DNA from: Cyanobacteria bacterium RU_5_0
GTDB taxonomy: Bacteria; Cyanobacteriota; Cyanobacteriia; Elainellales; Elainellaceae
Direction of reading: 5' to 3'
NCBI GenBank assembly: GCA_012033255.1
Contig: JAAUSF010000033.1
Location: 1 to 42,162, forward strand
DNA length: 42,162 nucleotides
Shown: one piece after another, positions 1-8,431 of the stretch
Position numbering within the stretch: the first letter of the stretch is position 1
Layout: each line of letters begins with the position of its first letter
Position numbers and translations under genes: made by a program
Notes under the pieces: generated by a model
What the model was told of the DNA's origin: nothing
The model's database searches: none
What the model saw: only the letters and a program-made list of their open reading frames with translations

Positions 1-37
1 ATTCCAGCTGCCGCCACTAGAGAAACCAGATAAGCGA

Positions 38-772
38 TTACTGTTTCTGTGATGGGATGCTGAAAAAGTCCCTGTTGTTGCACCCGTTTTGCTGAGTCGT
101 GAATCCAGCCACAAAGACAATGCAGTAGGAAATGTGAAGTGATGCAAAAAGGATAAGCAATAGCCAAGGAGGAGAAATTGTCGCTGCCAACATTGGAATT
201 TCGTCAGTTGGTGCAATATTAAATGCAACAAAAATTGCGCCAACAGATGTTGCTCCAATATCAGCCAGTGTAACGTTAGGGCGACGCTGGTTCGCAGAAT
301 GATTGTGCTGATCAGATGAATGAGACGAATCCTCTGCCTGGTTTCTGTCGCCACTTAGAAGCGATCGGGCAACAGCAACGCCAAGCGAAAAGGGAACGCT
401 TTCAAAAATGATTTTGCCTAGTGCTTCATCTAGCGGTGTATCTCCGGTCACTTCCCGTAACAAAATAAGGATGCAGGTGGCACAAATCATTCCCAGTGCT
501 AATGCTTCAACACTGTCCATTGCGGCTTTTGCAGGAGGATCAGGACTAAGCTGCCGAAATCCGTCCGTGCAGTTCAACAGGAAAACAACAACGAATGTTA
601 CTGCGAGTATGCCTAGTATGAGTGGCGGTTCAGTATAAGACCCAATCCACCAAACTTCCATTGTGTATAGTAACGGAATACCAAATAAAAATCCGCCAGA
701 TGCACCCCGAATTAGATCATCGAATTCTTCAAACCATGCTTTTCGAGTTGGGGGTAGAATGCATTTTGCCAT
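38..772 (-). CDS. TIGR02587/DUF2391-type integral membrane protein
   Basis: This 244-residue protein is strongly hydrophobic. About six membrane segments are visible: roughly residues 23-43, 49-71, 88-108, a fourth around 122-140, and two in the last 75 residues. A polar, His/Asn/Ser-rich loop lies near residues 142-165. The layout and the FLFGIPLLYTMEVWW-like first segment match the TIGR02587 (DUF2391) putative membrane proteins found in cyanobacteria and some proteobacteria. I know of no established function for that family. The ATG at 772 gives a normal family-like N-terminus. The gene stands alone, and nothing next to it suggests a partner. Confidence 0.75.
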   Translation of the reverse strand: MAKCILPPTRKAWFEEFDDLIRGASGGFLFGIPLLYTMEVWWIGSYTEPPLILGILAVTFVVVFLLNCTDGFRQLSPDPPAKAAMDSVEALALGMICATCILILLREVTGDTPLDEALGKIIFESVPFSLGVAVARSLLSGDRNQAEDSSHSSDQHNHSANQRRPNVTLADIGATSVGAIFVAFNIAPTDEIPMLAATISPPWLLLILFASLHISYCIVFVAGFTTQQNGCNNRDFFSIPSQKQ

Positions 773-895
773 AAGTATTTAACAACCATATAGAAAATAA
801 ATTTTAGAATCTAGATTGTCTTTTATGTTTTACGGATCGTGAACTGAATCACTGCCATACTGGTTGACTGACAAATCTCATTCCAAGGCTTAGAA

Positions 896-955
896 TTACT
901 GGTCATCCTCAATGCCCTGATCCGGGATAACCAAACTTGGCAAGCACCTGCTTAG
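896..955 (+). pseudogene. Possible C-terminal remnant of an IS110-type transposase
   Basis: Nineteen codons ending in TAG read LLVILNALIRDNQTWQAPA. This resembles the C-terminal tail common in IS110-family transposases (a KLL-ILNA-L-D--W type pattern). The frame is not a plausible transposase upstream of this point, so only a fragment could remain. It lies in the 309-base gap between the first two genes. An 11-bp perfect inverted repeat (898-908 against 992-1002) overlaps it, so the piece may be part of a small folded repeat instead. The rest of the gap shows nothing recognisable. Confidence 0.3.
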
Positions 956-1002
956 TCAAGCTCCCCGTGCAATCTCATCAGTGACGCAAACGGATGACCA
1001 GT
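898..1002. repeat. Perfect 11-bp inverted repeat bounding ~105 bp
   Basis: ACTGGTCATCC at 898-908 is repeated exactly as its reverse complement GGATGACCAGT at 992-1002. The spacing is too wide for a simple terminator. It could mark the ends of a short non-autonomous element or a decayed insertion sequence. Confidence 0.45.
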
Positions 1003-1081
1003 GCCGTTACTTTGTCATGAGCATTTGGAGTTCACAATTTTTTCTCCATTCCTCTTGACTTTCAAGACAATCGCTACTGAT

Positions 1082-1909
1082 TCAAACCTTCGATCGATCG
1101 GTCAAAATCTCATAGCCGTCTTCGGTGACTAACACGGTATGTTCAAACTGAGCAGAAAGGGATCGATCGACGGTTACGACCGTCCAGCGATCGGCTAAGG
1201 TGCGGGTGTGTTTGGAGCCTGCGTTGAGGATGGGTTCGATCGCCAGCGTCATGCCTGCTTTCAGCTTGACATTCGGTAGATCGGGAGTGCGAATGTTGAA
1301 GACCGAGGGTTCTTCATGTAAATTGCGTCCGACCCCATGCCCAGTGAAGTCTTCTACCACTTTGAAGCCGCTTGCCTCAGCATGATCCTGAATTGCTCCA
1401 GCAATATCCAGGAGGAATTTGCCCGCTTTCACTTGGGCAATCCCCTTGAAAAGGGTCTCTTCAGCCACGCGAATCAGTTTGGCGGCATCTGGTTTCACAT
1501 TACCCACGGCGATCGTAATGCACGAATCTCCGTGGAAGCCCTCGAAATATGCGCCTGTGTCTACTTTCAGAACATCCCCTCTGCAAATCACCTTCTTGCT
1601 ATTGGGGATACCATGAACCACTTCATCATTCAGACAGGCACAAATTGAAGCTGGAAAGCCATGATAGTCTTTGAAGCTGGGAGTTGCGCCCATTTCACGG
1701 ATACGCTGTTCGGCATAGGCATCTAGATCGGCGGTCGTCATGCCCGGTTTAACCAACTCAGAAATCTCCTTCAGCACCGTAGCGACGATCGCCCCTGCCT
1801 GCCGCATAATGTCAATCTCTTGCGGGGATTTAGTTTCGATGCCACGATGCCTACGCTTCGCACGAGGAGTCTGGGCGGGTTTAGGGATGAAGTTGGTCAG
1901 AATATTCAT
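1082..1909 (-). CDS. map: Type I methionine aminopeptidase
   Basis: This enzyme removes the N-terminal methionine from new proteins in the cytoplasm. The M24 'pita-bread' motifs are all present in order: [14 protein letters not shown] (the two metal-binding Asp), [12 protein letters not shown] (metal His and the HEEP block), LAIEPIL (metal Glu) and [12 protein letters not shown] (final Glu). The ATG at 1909 ([11 protein letters not shown]) was chosen over the upstream in-frame start at 1942, which adds eleven residues not typical of the family. A basic N-terminal extension of about 35 residues precedes the catalytic core, as in several cyanobacterial paralogues. Cyanobacteria usually carry more than one map gene, so this need not be the only copy. 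Confidence 0.95.
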   Translation of the reverse strand: MNILTNFIPKPAQTPRAKRRHRGIETKSPQEIDIMRQAGAIVATVLKEISELVKPGMTTADLDAYAEQRIREMGATPSFKDYHGFPASICACLNDEVVHGIPNSKKVICRGDVLKVDTGAYFEGFHGDSCITIAVGNVKPDAAKLIRVAEETLFKGIAQVKAGKFLLDIAGAIQDHAEASGFKVVEDFTGHGVGRNLHEEPSVFNIRTPDLPNVKLKAGMTLAIEPILNAGSKHTRTLADRWTVVTVDRSLSAQFEHTVLVTEDGYEILTDRSKV

Positions 1910-2082
1910 GAGCAATGAGGGAATTATTTGAACATCATGCACTGAAGAGGTCTCGACTCGCTAAACCTCAACTTTAATCTATCTTAATTCTCGTCATGAC
2001 CGAACAGCAGTACGATACGGGTCAAGGCAGGTAGATTTGAGATGCCAGAGCTAATTAACTTGGAAGATTTTAGGAAAAATCA

Positions 2083-3090
2083 ATGATTATTGTGGTTTCT
2101 AATCGGAATGTAGCTCCCGATCGCACTGATGAAACGATCTTTAGTGATCAACCCAATGAGAGAAGTTTAGATGAATTGAGAGTAGCGATCGCCTCCTACA
2201 ATTCTGGGACACGAGATTGGCGAGTAGAACTGTTGCCAGAAGCTAATCCAACTGATCAAATCAATCCTCCTAGCCGAGTGTTGTTTTACCAGGTTATGGA
2301 AGACATTGATGCCGGAAAACTCACTCGTGATTGGGTATTTTTTATTCATGGATTTAATCAGTCATTTCGGGGCAGTTTGGAATTTTCTCGACAGCTTGAG
2401 GAAAAATATCGCGTGAATGTAATTGTTTTCTCGTGGCCCTCTAATCAAGGCGGATTTATCGCTGATGAATATCGAGATGCGCGGCAAGCAGCAAAGGCAT
2501 CCAGTATGGCGCTCGATCGCACTCTTGAAAAATTAGGTCGCTATATGCACGAACGTGGGGTAGCCATGCTTCAGCGACGGTATGAATTGCAGCGATCGCC
2601 CACTGTTGATCCGAACACGCTCCCGGATTGTCGAATTAGCTTGAACTTCATGGCGCATAGCCTCGGAAATTATCTGTTTGAATGCTTTATTAGAACGCCG
2701 ATTTTTGGAGGGGAAACCAAGATTTTTGATAATGTCATTCTTCATCAAGCTGATGTTGATATTTCCAATCATGCAGAGTGGGTCAACAAGATTAATAGCA
2801 AACGAGTCTATGCCACAATCAATGAGCGAGATAGCGTCTTAAAAGCCTCTAATTTTGTCAATACAGCGCGACTTGGCAATACGGCTGAAAAGCTTAACGC
2901 CAGACGCAGCATATATATGGATTTCACTGATACCAGAGGAATTGGTAACAGTCATAATATATTCTTGGATGTGAGAAATAGTACGGTTACTGATTTTTGT
3001 CAGTCAGTGATTACAGGTGGACGTGGAGAGTTAGTCGATCGATTCAAATATGACGCTCACACGAATACCTATAGGGTTGACGATCGATAA
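2083..3090 (+). CDS. Alpha/beta hydrolase of the DUF900 type
   Basis: This 335-residue protein carries the marks of a serine hydrolase fold. These are an oxyanion-loop strand WVFFIHGFNQSF near residue 85, a following VIVFSWPSNQG strand, a nucleophile elbow AHSLGN near residue 190, an acidic candidate in HQADVDIS and a late SHN that could give the catalytic His. This order (HGFN, FSWPS, AHSxGN) is typical of the DUF900 family (PF05990). No signal peptide is visible, so it is probably cytoplasmic. Substrate and role are unknown. It is transcribed toward the cupredoxin gene on the opposite strand, with only about 20 bases between the two stops. Confidence 0.8.
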   Translation: MIIVVSNRNVAPDRTDETIFSDQPNERSLDELRVAIASYNSGTRDWRVELLPEANPTDQINPPSRVLFYQVMEDIDAGKLTRDWVFFIHGFNQSFRGSLEFSRQLEEKYRVNVIVFSWPSNQGGFIADEYRDARQAAKASSMALDRTLEKLGRYMHERGVAMLQRRYELQRSPTVDPNTLPDCRISLNFMAHSLGNYLFECFIRTPIFGGETKIFDNVILHQADVDISNHAEWVNKINSKRVYATINERDSVLKASNFVNTARLGNTAEKLNARRSIYMDFTDTRGIGNSHNIFLDVRNSTVTDFCQSVITGGRGELVDRFKYDAHTNTYRVDDR

Positions 3091-3111
3091 AACTAGAACA
3101 CGCTGCTGATT

Positions 3112-3573
3112 TTAAAGCACCGAGATCTGCCCTGTCATTCCGGCTTCAGCATGTCCTGGAATGGAGCAATGTAATTCAAATGTGCCTGACTTGAGCGGTA
3201 CGAAAACCCATTCAGCTTGCGCTCCCGGTTTAAGTTCTAATTCGTGAATTGCCCCTTTGACCTCAACGTTTCCAGCTTCAACTTTTTGAGTCCAAATGAC
3301 ATCCGCAAAGTCTTTCGCTGTGAAATAGTGTTTCAATTCACTGGGGTTATCCAGAATCAGTTTGTAACGTTTTCCGGCTTCAAATTCCAGGCGATCGGGT
3401 ACAAATTTCAGTTCATTGTTTACATTCCCTAAATGAACCTGAACCTCCGTCACTGTTTGTTGGCTAGGCGCAACAGCCATACTTTCTGCTCCAAACCAAC
3501 TGCCAAACCATAGCCCCAAGCTCAGGACTAATGCTAAACTGACCCGCAATCCACGCATAACGATTGCCTTCAT
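3112..3573 (-). CDS. Secreted single-domain cupredoxin (plastocyanin/azurin-like copper protein)
   Basis: This 153-residue protein has a signal-like N-terminus (basic start, hydrophobic stretch to about residue 28) followed by one beta-rich domain. A full type-1 copper site can be proposed: His82 (in LKHYFT), Cys136, His141 and Met146 in the loop CSIPGHAEAGM. It is therefore probably an exported electron carrier or copper-binding protein. The sequence is not the classical photosynthetic plastocyanin (PetE), and the electron partner cannot be told from the sequence. A purine-rich ribosome site (GGAGGG) lies just before the ATG at 3573. Confidence 0.85.
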   Translation of the reverse strand: MKAIVMRGLRVSLALVLSLGLWFGSWFGAESMAVAPSQQTVTEVQVHLGNVNNELKFVPDRLEFEAGKRYKLILDNPSELKHYFTAKDFADVIWTQKVEAGNVEVKGAIHELELKPGAQAEWVFVPLKSGTFELHCSIPGHAEAGMTGQISVL

Positions 3574-3797
3574 AGAACCCTCCTAATGCAGCAGAACCTC
3601 CACTGCAATCCTACAGGATTCTTGAATGCTAGTTGATAGGTGAAGCGAATCTAATGGAAAGGGCTACAATGCTCAATTCTTCCTAGAACTGTTCTTCTTT
3701 TTGAACAAAACGCCCGCTAAGAGATAGATATTCAGCGAATAAAATGCTTTGCTTTAGTGCTGTGCTGGATTTGCTAGTTCAATGAGTTGCAGATTGT

Positions 3798-4967
3798 TTA
3801 GCGACGACGGACTTTGCTAACCATTTTGCGGGAGAAGCGCAGATCGAGGTCTTCCTGATCTGCCCAATCTTGCAAAATCCGGTAAAACGCTTGGCGATCG
3901 TCGGCTTGCAAAACAGCCGTTTGATCTGCCGTTTCAATCACATACGGATAGCCACTGCCGATGATCACTTCGCCACGCACCCAGTCAATCACGCGATCGG
4001 TCAAGCCTGCTTCATACATCCACACGGGCATCTCCAAACGCGCCGGATAGCCTTCACGAGTCGTTTTGAGGTATGCAAACGTTACCTGATTGCGCTGGTC
4101 TTCGTAGTCTGACAAGATGCCAGAACGCTGACACAAAAATAGGGGAGTCCGATCGCCCCATTCCATAAATCTGCCAATCAATTGAGCATCATGAATGGAC
4201 TGCGATTCTGGGAGTTTGAACAGGGTGCGTAGCATCACCGTCAAATCTTGAGCGTAGGACGTGTCAATGTAGGCAACGAGCGGGACTTGATATTTCTTGC
4301 TGGTTCGCAATAGCTCCAACAGACACCTGACATAAAACTGCCGACCCTTGGGTTCAAATGCTTCTGCAAAGGTAGCCACAAGCGAACCATCTAAAAACAC
4401 AAGGCAATCCGTTGCATTGGCGTGTTCTTTCATGTATTGCACCAATCGCTGCGTTTCCATCTCGAAGCGCCGCATATTTACACGCCGATCGACCGGTGTT
4501 CCCGCATGGCCGATTTGCAAATCACTGGGAGTCATCACATCCACTTCAATATCTTTCTCAAAGCCACCCGTGGGCAAGTGCAGATTTTCAAACCAACCAA
4601 TCTGCACCAACGCGATCGGAATGGAAAGATCTTTGCCGGGATAAATTTGTGAACCATCGACCGCAAACGTCGTAATCCCGGTGAGACGATCGCGCACCCA
4701 AGCGAGGCTCTGTTCCCGATTCTGCCATGCTAACTTCGATGCAATCACTCCATCAGCAGCCAGACTCAACGGTTCCAACAATCGTGCGCCCACATCAGTT
4801 GGCTGATTCATAAGCAACTTGTGTAACTCTTTCTCTCCTTGCGGTGACAGGTGAGTGAGCGCAGCCCGATATTGCTGGAGTTGCTGCCACGTTTCTTGGG
4901 TAAACGTGGCAAATTCTTCACGTTTGGTGTTAAGGATAGCTTGGATTTGAGAAGGCTTTAACGTCAT
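3798..4967 (-). CDS. NurA-domain nuclease-like protein
   Basis: This protein of about 389 residues has the two acidic NurA blocks: FAVDGSQI (near residue 110) and FLDGSLVATF (near residue 205). Between and after them lie the expected VAYIDTSYAQDL and LCQRSGILSDY segments. In archaea NurA is a 5'-3' exonuclease that works with the HerA translocase in end resection. Cyanobacteria have conserved NurA-domain proteins of unknown role. No herA neighbour is in this window. The start at 4967 (MTLKPSQ) is preferred over 4994 because the extra nine residues look like read-through. Nuclease activity is inferred from family only. Confidence 0.85.
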   Translation of the reverse strand: MTLKPSQIQAILNTKREEFATFTQETWQQLQQYRAALTHLSPQGEKELHKLLMNQPTDVGARLLEPLSLAADGVIASKLAWQNREQSLAWVRDRLTGITTFAVDGSQIYPGKDLSIPIALVQIGWFENLHLPTGGFEKDIEVDVMTPSDLQIGHAGTPVDRRVNMRRFEMETQRLVQYMKEHANATDCLVFLDGSLVATFAEAFEPKGRQFYVRCLLELLRTSKKYQVPLVAYIDTSYAQDLTVMLRTLFKLPESQSIHDAQLIGRFMEWGDRTPLFLCQRSGILSDYEDQRNQVTFAYLKTTREGYPARLEMPVWMYEAGLTDRVIDWVRGEVIIGSGYPYVIETADQTAVLQADDRQAFYRILQDWADQEDLDLRFSRKMVSKVRRR

Positions 4968-5150
4968 AGCGGCAGCAGGAGATTGAGCGAACAAAAGATT
5001 TATTACTGAAGATAAGTCAGCATTATCCCCTAATTTTGAGTGAATGCGATCGTCGTTTCCACAAGTTTCTGGTTTTAACGAAACGTATCACTTAAATCTT
5101 CACAAAGCAAGACAAAATCTCGACCTTATCACTCATACAGTTAAAATAGT

Positions 5151-5193
5151 ACTCCGCTAAACCGCTACATCGATCGAAGTGTAATAGCGGAGT
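5151..5193. promoter_or_regulatory. 9-bp dyad upstream of the ABC importer operon
   Basis: ACTCCGCTA (5151-5159) and TAGCGGAGT (5185-5193) form a perfect inverted repeat with a 25-base centre, ending about 28 bases before the binding-protein start. It could be an operator or a leader hairpin for the transport operon. No regulator gene lies next to it. Confidence 0.35.
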
Positions 5194-5221
5194 GTTGTTT
5201 TCGATCTCCGGTTGGTCTACT

Positions 5222-6504
5222 ATGCCAAAGCAATCGTTTAGGTTTATTGGCTTAGCCTTGATCACGATTCTATTGATTCTGGGCTGTCAACGGTTCTTGG
5301 TCTATCCAGATTTAGGTGATAGTGGAACCAACCACCCAGTCACCATTAAATTGAGTGGTTGGGGGTCGAGTCCGACTGAGCAGCAATTATTTCGACAAGT
5401 ATTAGCTAACTTTGAAGATCAGCATCCAACGATTCGAGTCAAGTTTGAGCGATCGCGGAACAATACATGGACGTGATCAAAACTCGCTTAATTGGAGATG
5501 CAGCACCCGATGTCTTTTTTTTGGATGCACTAGAAGCTCCATTCTTGATGGAAAATAATGTTTTGGAGCCGCTTAATTCTTACATCACTCCCGATTTTGA
5601 TTTAGCCGATATTGAGGAAACATTGCTTCGTCCTTTCACGCTGCAAAATCAAATTTTTGGCATCCCTAAAGACTATTCAACCCTGGCATTGTTCTATAAC
5701 AAACAAGCCTTTGTGGATGCCGGGTTAGATCATCCACCTGTAACCTGGGATGAGCTACTGGTTGATGCAAAGCAATTAACTCTTGATCGCAATCAGAATG
5801 GCAGAATCGATCGCTATGGCTTGGGAATGATCCCAGAATTAGCACGGCAGGCTTATCTGATTCGATCGTTTGGTGGGCAAGTGGTGGATAAACAAGGCTA
5901 CGCGACGTTTGCATCAGATGCAGGATTAGTCGGGTTAGAGTCGCTTGTAACGCAGTATCGAGACGATCGCACCTCTGCCCGCCCGATCGATGTCGGCGCA
6001 AATTCGGGCATCGAAATGTTTGGGCAAGGCAAAGCTGCAATGGCGATTGAGGGCAATTGGGCGATCCCGTTTTTCCAAGACACGTTTCCTAACCTGGAGT
6101 ATGGCACTGCCGAAGTTCCTCGTATGAACAATCAACCAGGAACGATGGTGTATACCGTCGCATATGTGATGAATCGACAATCGCAACACAAGTCAGAAGC
6201 CTGGGAACTCATGGCATATCTAACTGGAAAAACAGGGATGGAACAATGGACACGCTCTGGCTTAGCATTACCGACGCGCAAATCAGTGGCGGAGACGCTT
6301 CAATATGACCATGATCCATTGCGATCGGCTCTGGTTGCAGGAGTTTCCTATGCCATGCCCTGGCAGGTGGGCAACTATCCTGCTGCTGTCATGAACCAGT
6401 TCAACAACCAATTCATTAGCGTTATGTTAGGAGAACAATCTCTGCAACCTGCCATGCTTCGAGCGCAGGAACAAGCCAATCAACAAATTAAAGCCGCAGA
6501 GTGA
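5222..6504 (+). pseudogene. Extracellular solute-binding lipoprotein of a sugar-type ABC importer, one-base frameshift
   Basis: The first part (from the ATG at 5222) has a lipoprotein signal with lipobox LILGC, Cys at residue 22, and the usual start of a family-1 solute-binding protein (ITIKLSGWGSS-like, then FEDQHPTIRVKFE). Translation then hits a stop at 5474. The rest of the protein continues in another frame from about 5455 (AEQYMDVIKTRLIGDAAPDVFFLD...) to 6504. Adding one G between 5449 and 5450, in the HIP1 site, restores a single frame reading FEAIAEQYMDVIK, which is what the family shows. It is either a real inactivating deletion or a sequencing error. The permease genes follow directly, so this should be the binding subunit. 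Confidence 0.85.
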
Positions 6505-6518
6505 GAGGAACTGGGGAA

Positions 6519-7427
6519 ATGAGGTTGCAAAATCGGCAAAAATACATCCATTCGTTGCTTCGAGAAAGCGCGATCGGATATGGATTTATGGCACCGACTC
6601 TACTGGTTTTAGCCGTCTTTGTGGTACTGCCCATTCTCTATGCGGTTTTTCTCGCTTTCCAGAAAGTGCAGCTATTAGGCGGAATAGAGTATGAATTTGT
6701 CGGGTTGCGTAATTTCGCTCGTTTGATGGCAGATGATCGAGTTTGGATTGCCCTCCGAAATACAGCTGAATATGTGGCGATCGTGGTTCCTTCCCAAACT
6801 GTACTGGCATTAATCTTAGCGACTACCTTAAACGCTGGAGTTCGAGGGCAAACCGGATGGCGCATTCTCTATTTCTTGCCAACCATCACCTCTTCCGCCG
6901 TCCTCACCTTGATCTTCATGTGGATTTACAACACTAACGGATTACTCAATCAGTTTCTCGCCTTCATCAGATTGCCAACGTATAACTGGATAGGTGATCC
7001 GGCTGTTGCACTCAAGGGCATCATGATCATGAACATTTGGTCAACGGCTCCATTTTTCATGGTAATTTATTTAGCCGCACTACAAGAGATTCCCCAATCT
7101 ATTTACGAAGCTGCCAAAATTGATGGCGCTAATGCGTGGCAACAGTTTTGGTATGTTACGCTGCCATTGCTCAAACCCGTAACCTTTTTTGTGGTGGCAA
7201 TGGGAATCATCGGTACATTCCAATTATTTGATCAATCCTATATTTTCTCAAATGGTTCCGGCGGTCCCAATAATGCCACTTTAACCATCGTACTGTTGAT
7301 TTATCAATATGTATTTCGAGATCTGCAAATGGGGTATGCGGCGGCGATCGCTTTTCTTCTCGCAGCGATCATCATTACAATTACATTGCTTCAACAATGG
7401 CTCTTTGGTAAACAAACAATGAATTAA
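6519..7427 (+). CDS. Sugar-type ABC transporter permease, MalF-like subunit
   Basis: This is an inner-membrane permease of about 302 residues with six predicted membrane segments. The EAA loop EAAKIDGANAWQQFWYVTLPLLKP contacts the ATPase in family-1 carbohydrate importers. The ATG at 6519 is chosen because GGGGAA lies just upstream; a GTG at 6501 overlapping the previous stop is also possible. It follows the binding-protein gene directly and lies five bases before the second permease, so the three form one operon. No ATP-binding gene is present. Importers of this class in cyanobacteria often share an ATPase encoded elsewhere. The transported sugar cannot be named. Confidence 0.93.
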   Translation: MRLQNRQKYIHSLLRESAIGYGFMAPTLLVLAVFVVLPILYAVFLAFQKVQLLGGIEYEFVGLRNFARLMADDRVWIALRNTAEYVAIVVPSQTVLALILATTLNAGVRGQTGWRILYFLPTITSSAVLTLIFMWIYNTNGLLNQFLAFIRLPTYNWIGDPAVALKGIMIMNIWSTAPFFMVIYLAALQEIPQSIYEAAKIDGANAWQQFWYVTLPLLKPVTFFVVAMGIIGTFQLFDQSYIFSNGSGGPNNATLTIVLLIYQYVFRDLQMGYAAAIAFLLAAIIITITLLQQWLFGKQTMN

Positions 7428-7432
7428 TTTTT

Positions 7433-8260
7433 ATGAGTCAACTTAGATTCTGGCAACAAAGTATTTTATATCTTCTGTTAACGCTTTATGCTATTCTGAC
7501 GCTGATTCCTTTTCTCTGGGCGTTGTCTGCTTCATTCAAACCTCTTTCAGAAATTGTGAGTGATAGCATTCATTTCCTGCCGCAGCAGTTTACGCTGGAA
7601 AACTATCATCAGATTTTTTCACAACCATTATTTTTGCGCTGGTTATTAAATAGTGTAATCATTGCGACTAGTGTTACGCTGCTAAATCTTTTGCTCAACT
7701 CAATGGCAGGCTATGCCCTAGCCCGTTTACAGTTTTTTGGGAAACAGTTTTGGTTTTTCCTGATCCTGGCAGTGTTAGCCGTTCCTGCACAAGTCACGCT
7801 TATTCCGATGTTCCTCATTCTGAAAACCTTTGGCTGGCTCAATTCCTATCAAGGCATGATCGTTCCAGCGATGGTCAATGCAACATTCATTTTCCTGATG
7901 CGGCAGTTTTTTATAAACTTCCCAAAAGAACTAGAAGAAGCGGCTACATTAGATGGACTAACCCCATTTCAAACGTTTTGGCATATTGTTCTACCGCTTG
8001 CTAAACCCGCACTGACGGCTCAAGCCATCCTCGTGTTCATGGGTAGTTGGAATAATTTTTTGCTGCCTGTTGTGATTCTATTTGATCCAGAAATGTTCAC
8101 GCTGCCACTAGGACTGAATACTTTCAAAGGGCAATATATCAGCTATTGGAATTACATCATGGCGGCTTCAATGATTTTTACGCTACCTGTCCTGGGTATT
8201 TATGCATTTTTTAATCGTTACTTCATTCAAAGCGTGACGTTTACTGGCAGCAAAGGTTGA
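7433..8260 (+). CDS. Sugar-type ABC transporter permease, MalG-like subunit
   Basis: This 275-residue permease has about six membrane segments and the MalG-type EAA loop EEAATLDGLTPFQTFWHIVLPLAKPAL near residue 165. Its start lies five bases after the stop of the MalF-like gene, so the two are almost certainly co-translated and form the membrane channel of one importer. The N-terminal ILTLIPFLWALSASFKP segment is typical of this subunit. Its activity depends on the frameshifted binding protein upstream and on an ATPase encoded elsewhere. Confidence 0.93.
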   Translation: MSQLRFWQQSILYLLLTLYAILTLIPFLWALSASFKPLSEIVSDSIHFLPQQFTLENYHQIFSQPLFLRWLLNSVIIATSVTLLNLLLNSMAGYALARLQFFGKQFWFFLILAVLAVPAQVTLIPMFLILKTFGWLNSYQGMIVPAMVNATFIFLMRQFFINFPKELEEAATLDGLTPFQTFWHIVLPLAKPALTAQAILVFMGSWNNFLLPVVILFDPEMFTLPLGLNTFKGQYISYWNYIMAASMIFTLPVLGIYAFFNRYFIQSVTFTGSKG

Positions 8261-8305
8261 TACTCTCTATGCTAGAGCGTGCGAAAACTCTGGCTCTATC
8301 TTGTA

Positions 8306-8379
<74 letters not shown>

Positions 8380-8431
8380 AGACTTACTGCGATCATAGCA
8401 GAGAGATGCCGTAAGGCAAAAACAGCGGAGT

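Noticed and set aside
3112..3573. Assignment as photosynthetic plastocyanin PetE
   Set aside because: It has a type-1 copper site but lacks the rest of the plastocyanin sequence pattern.
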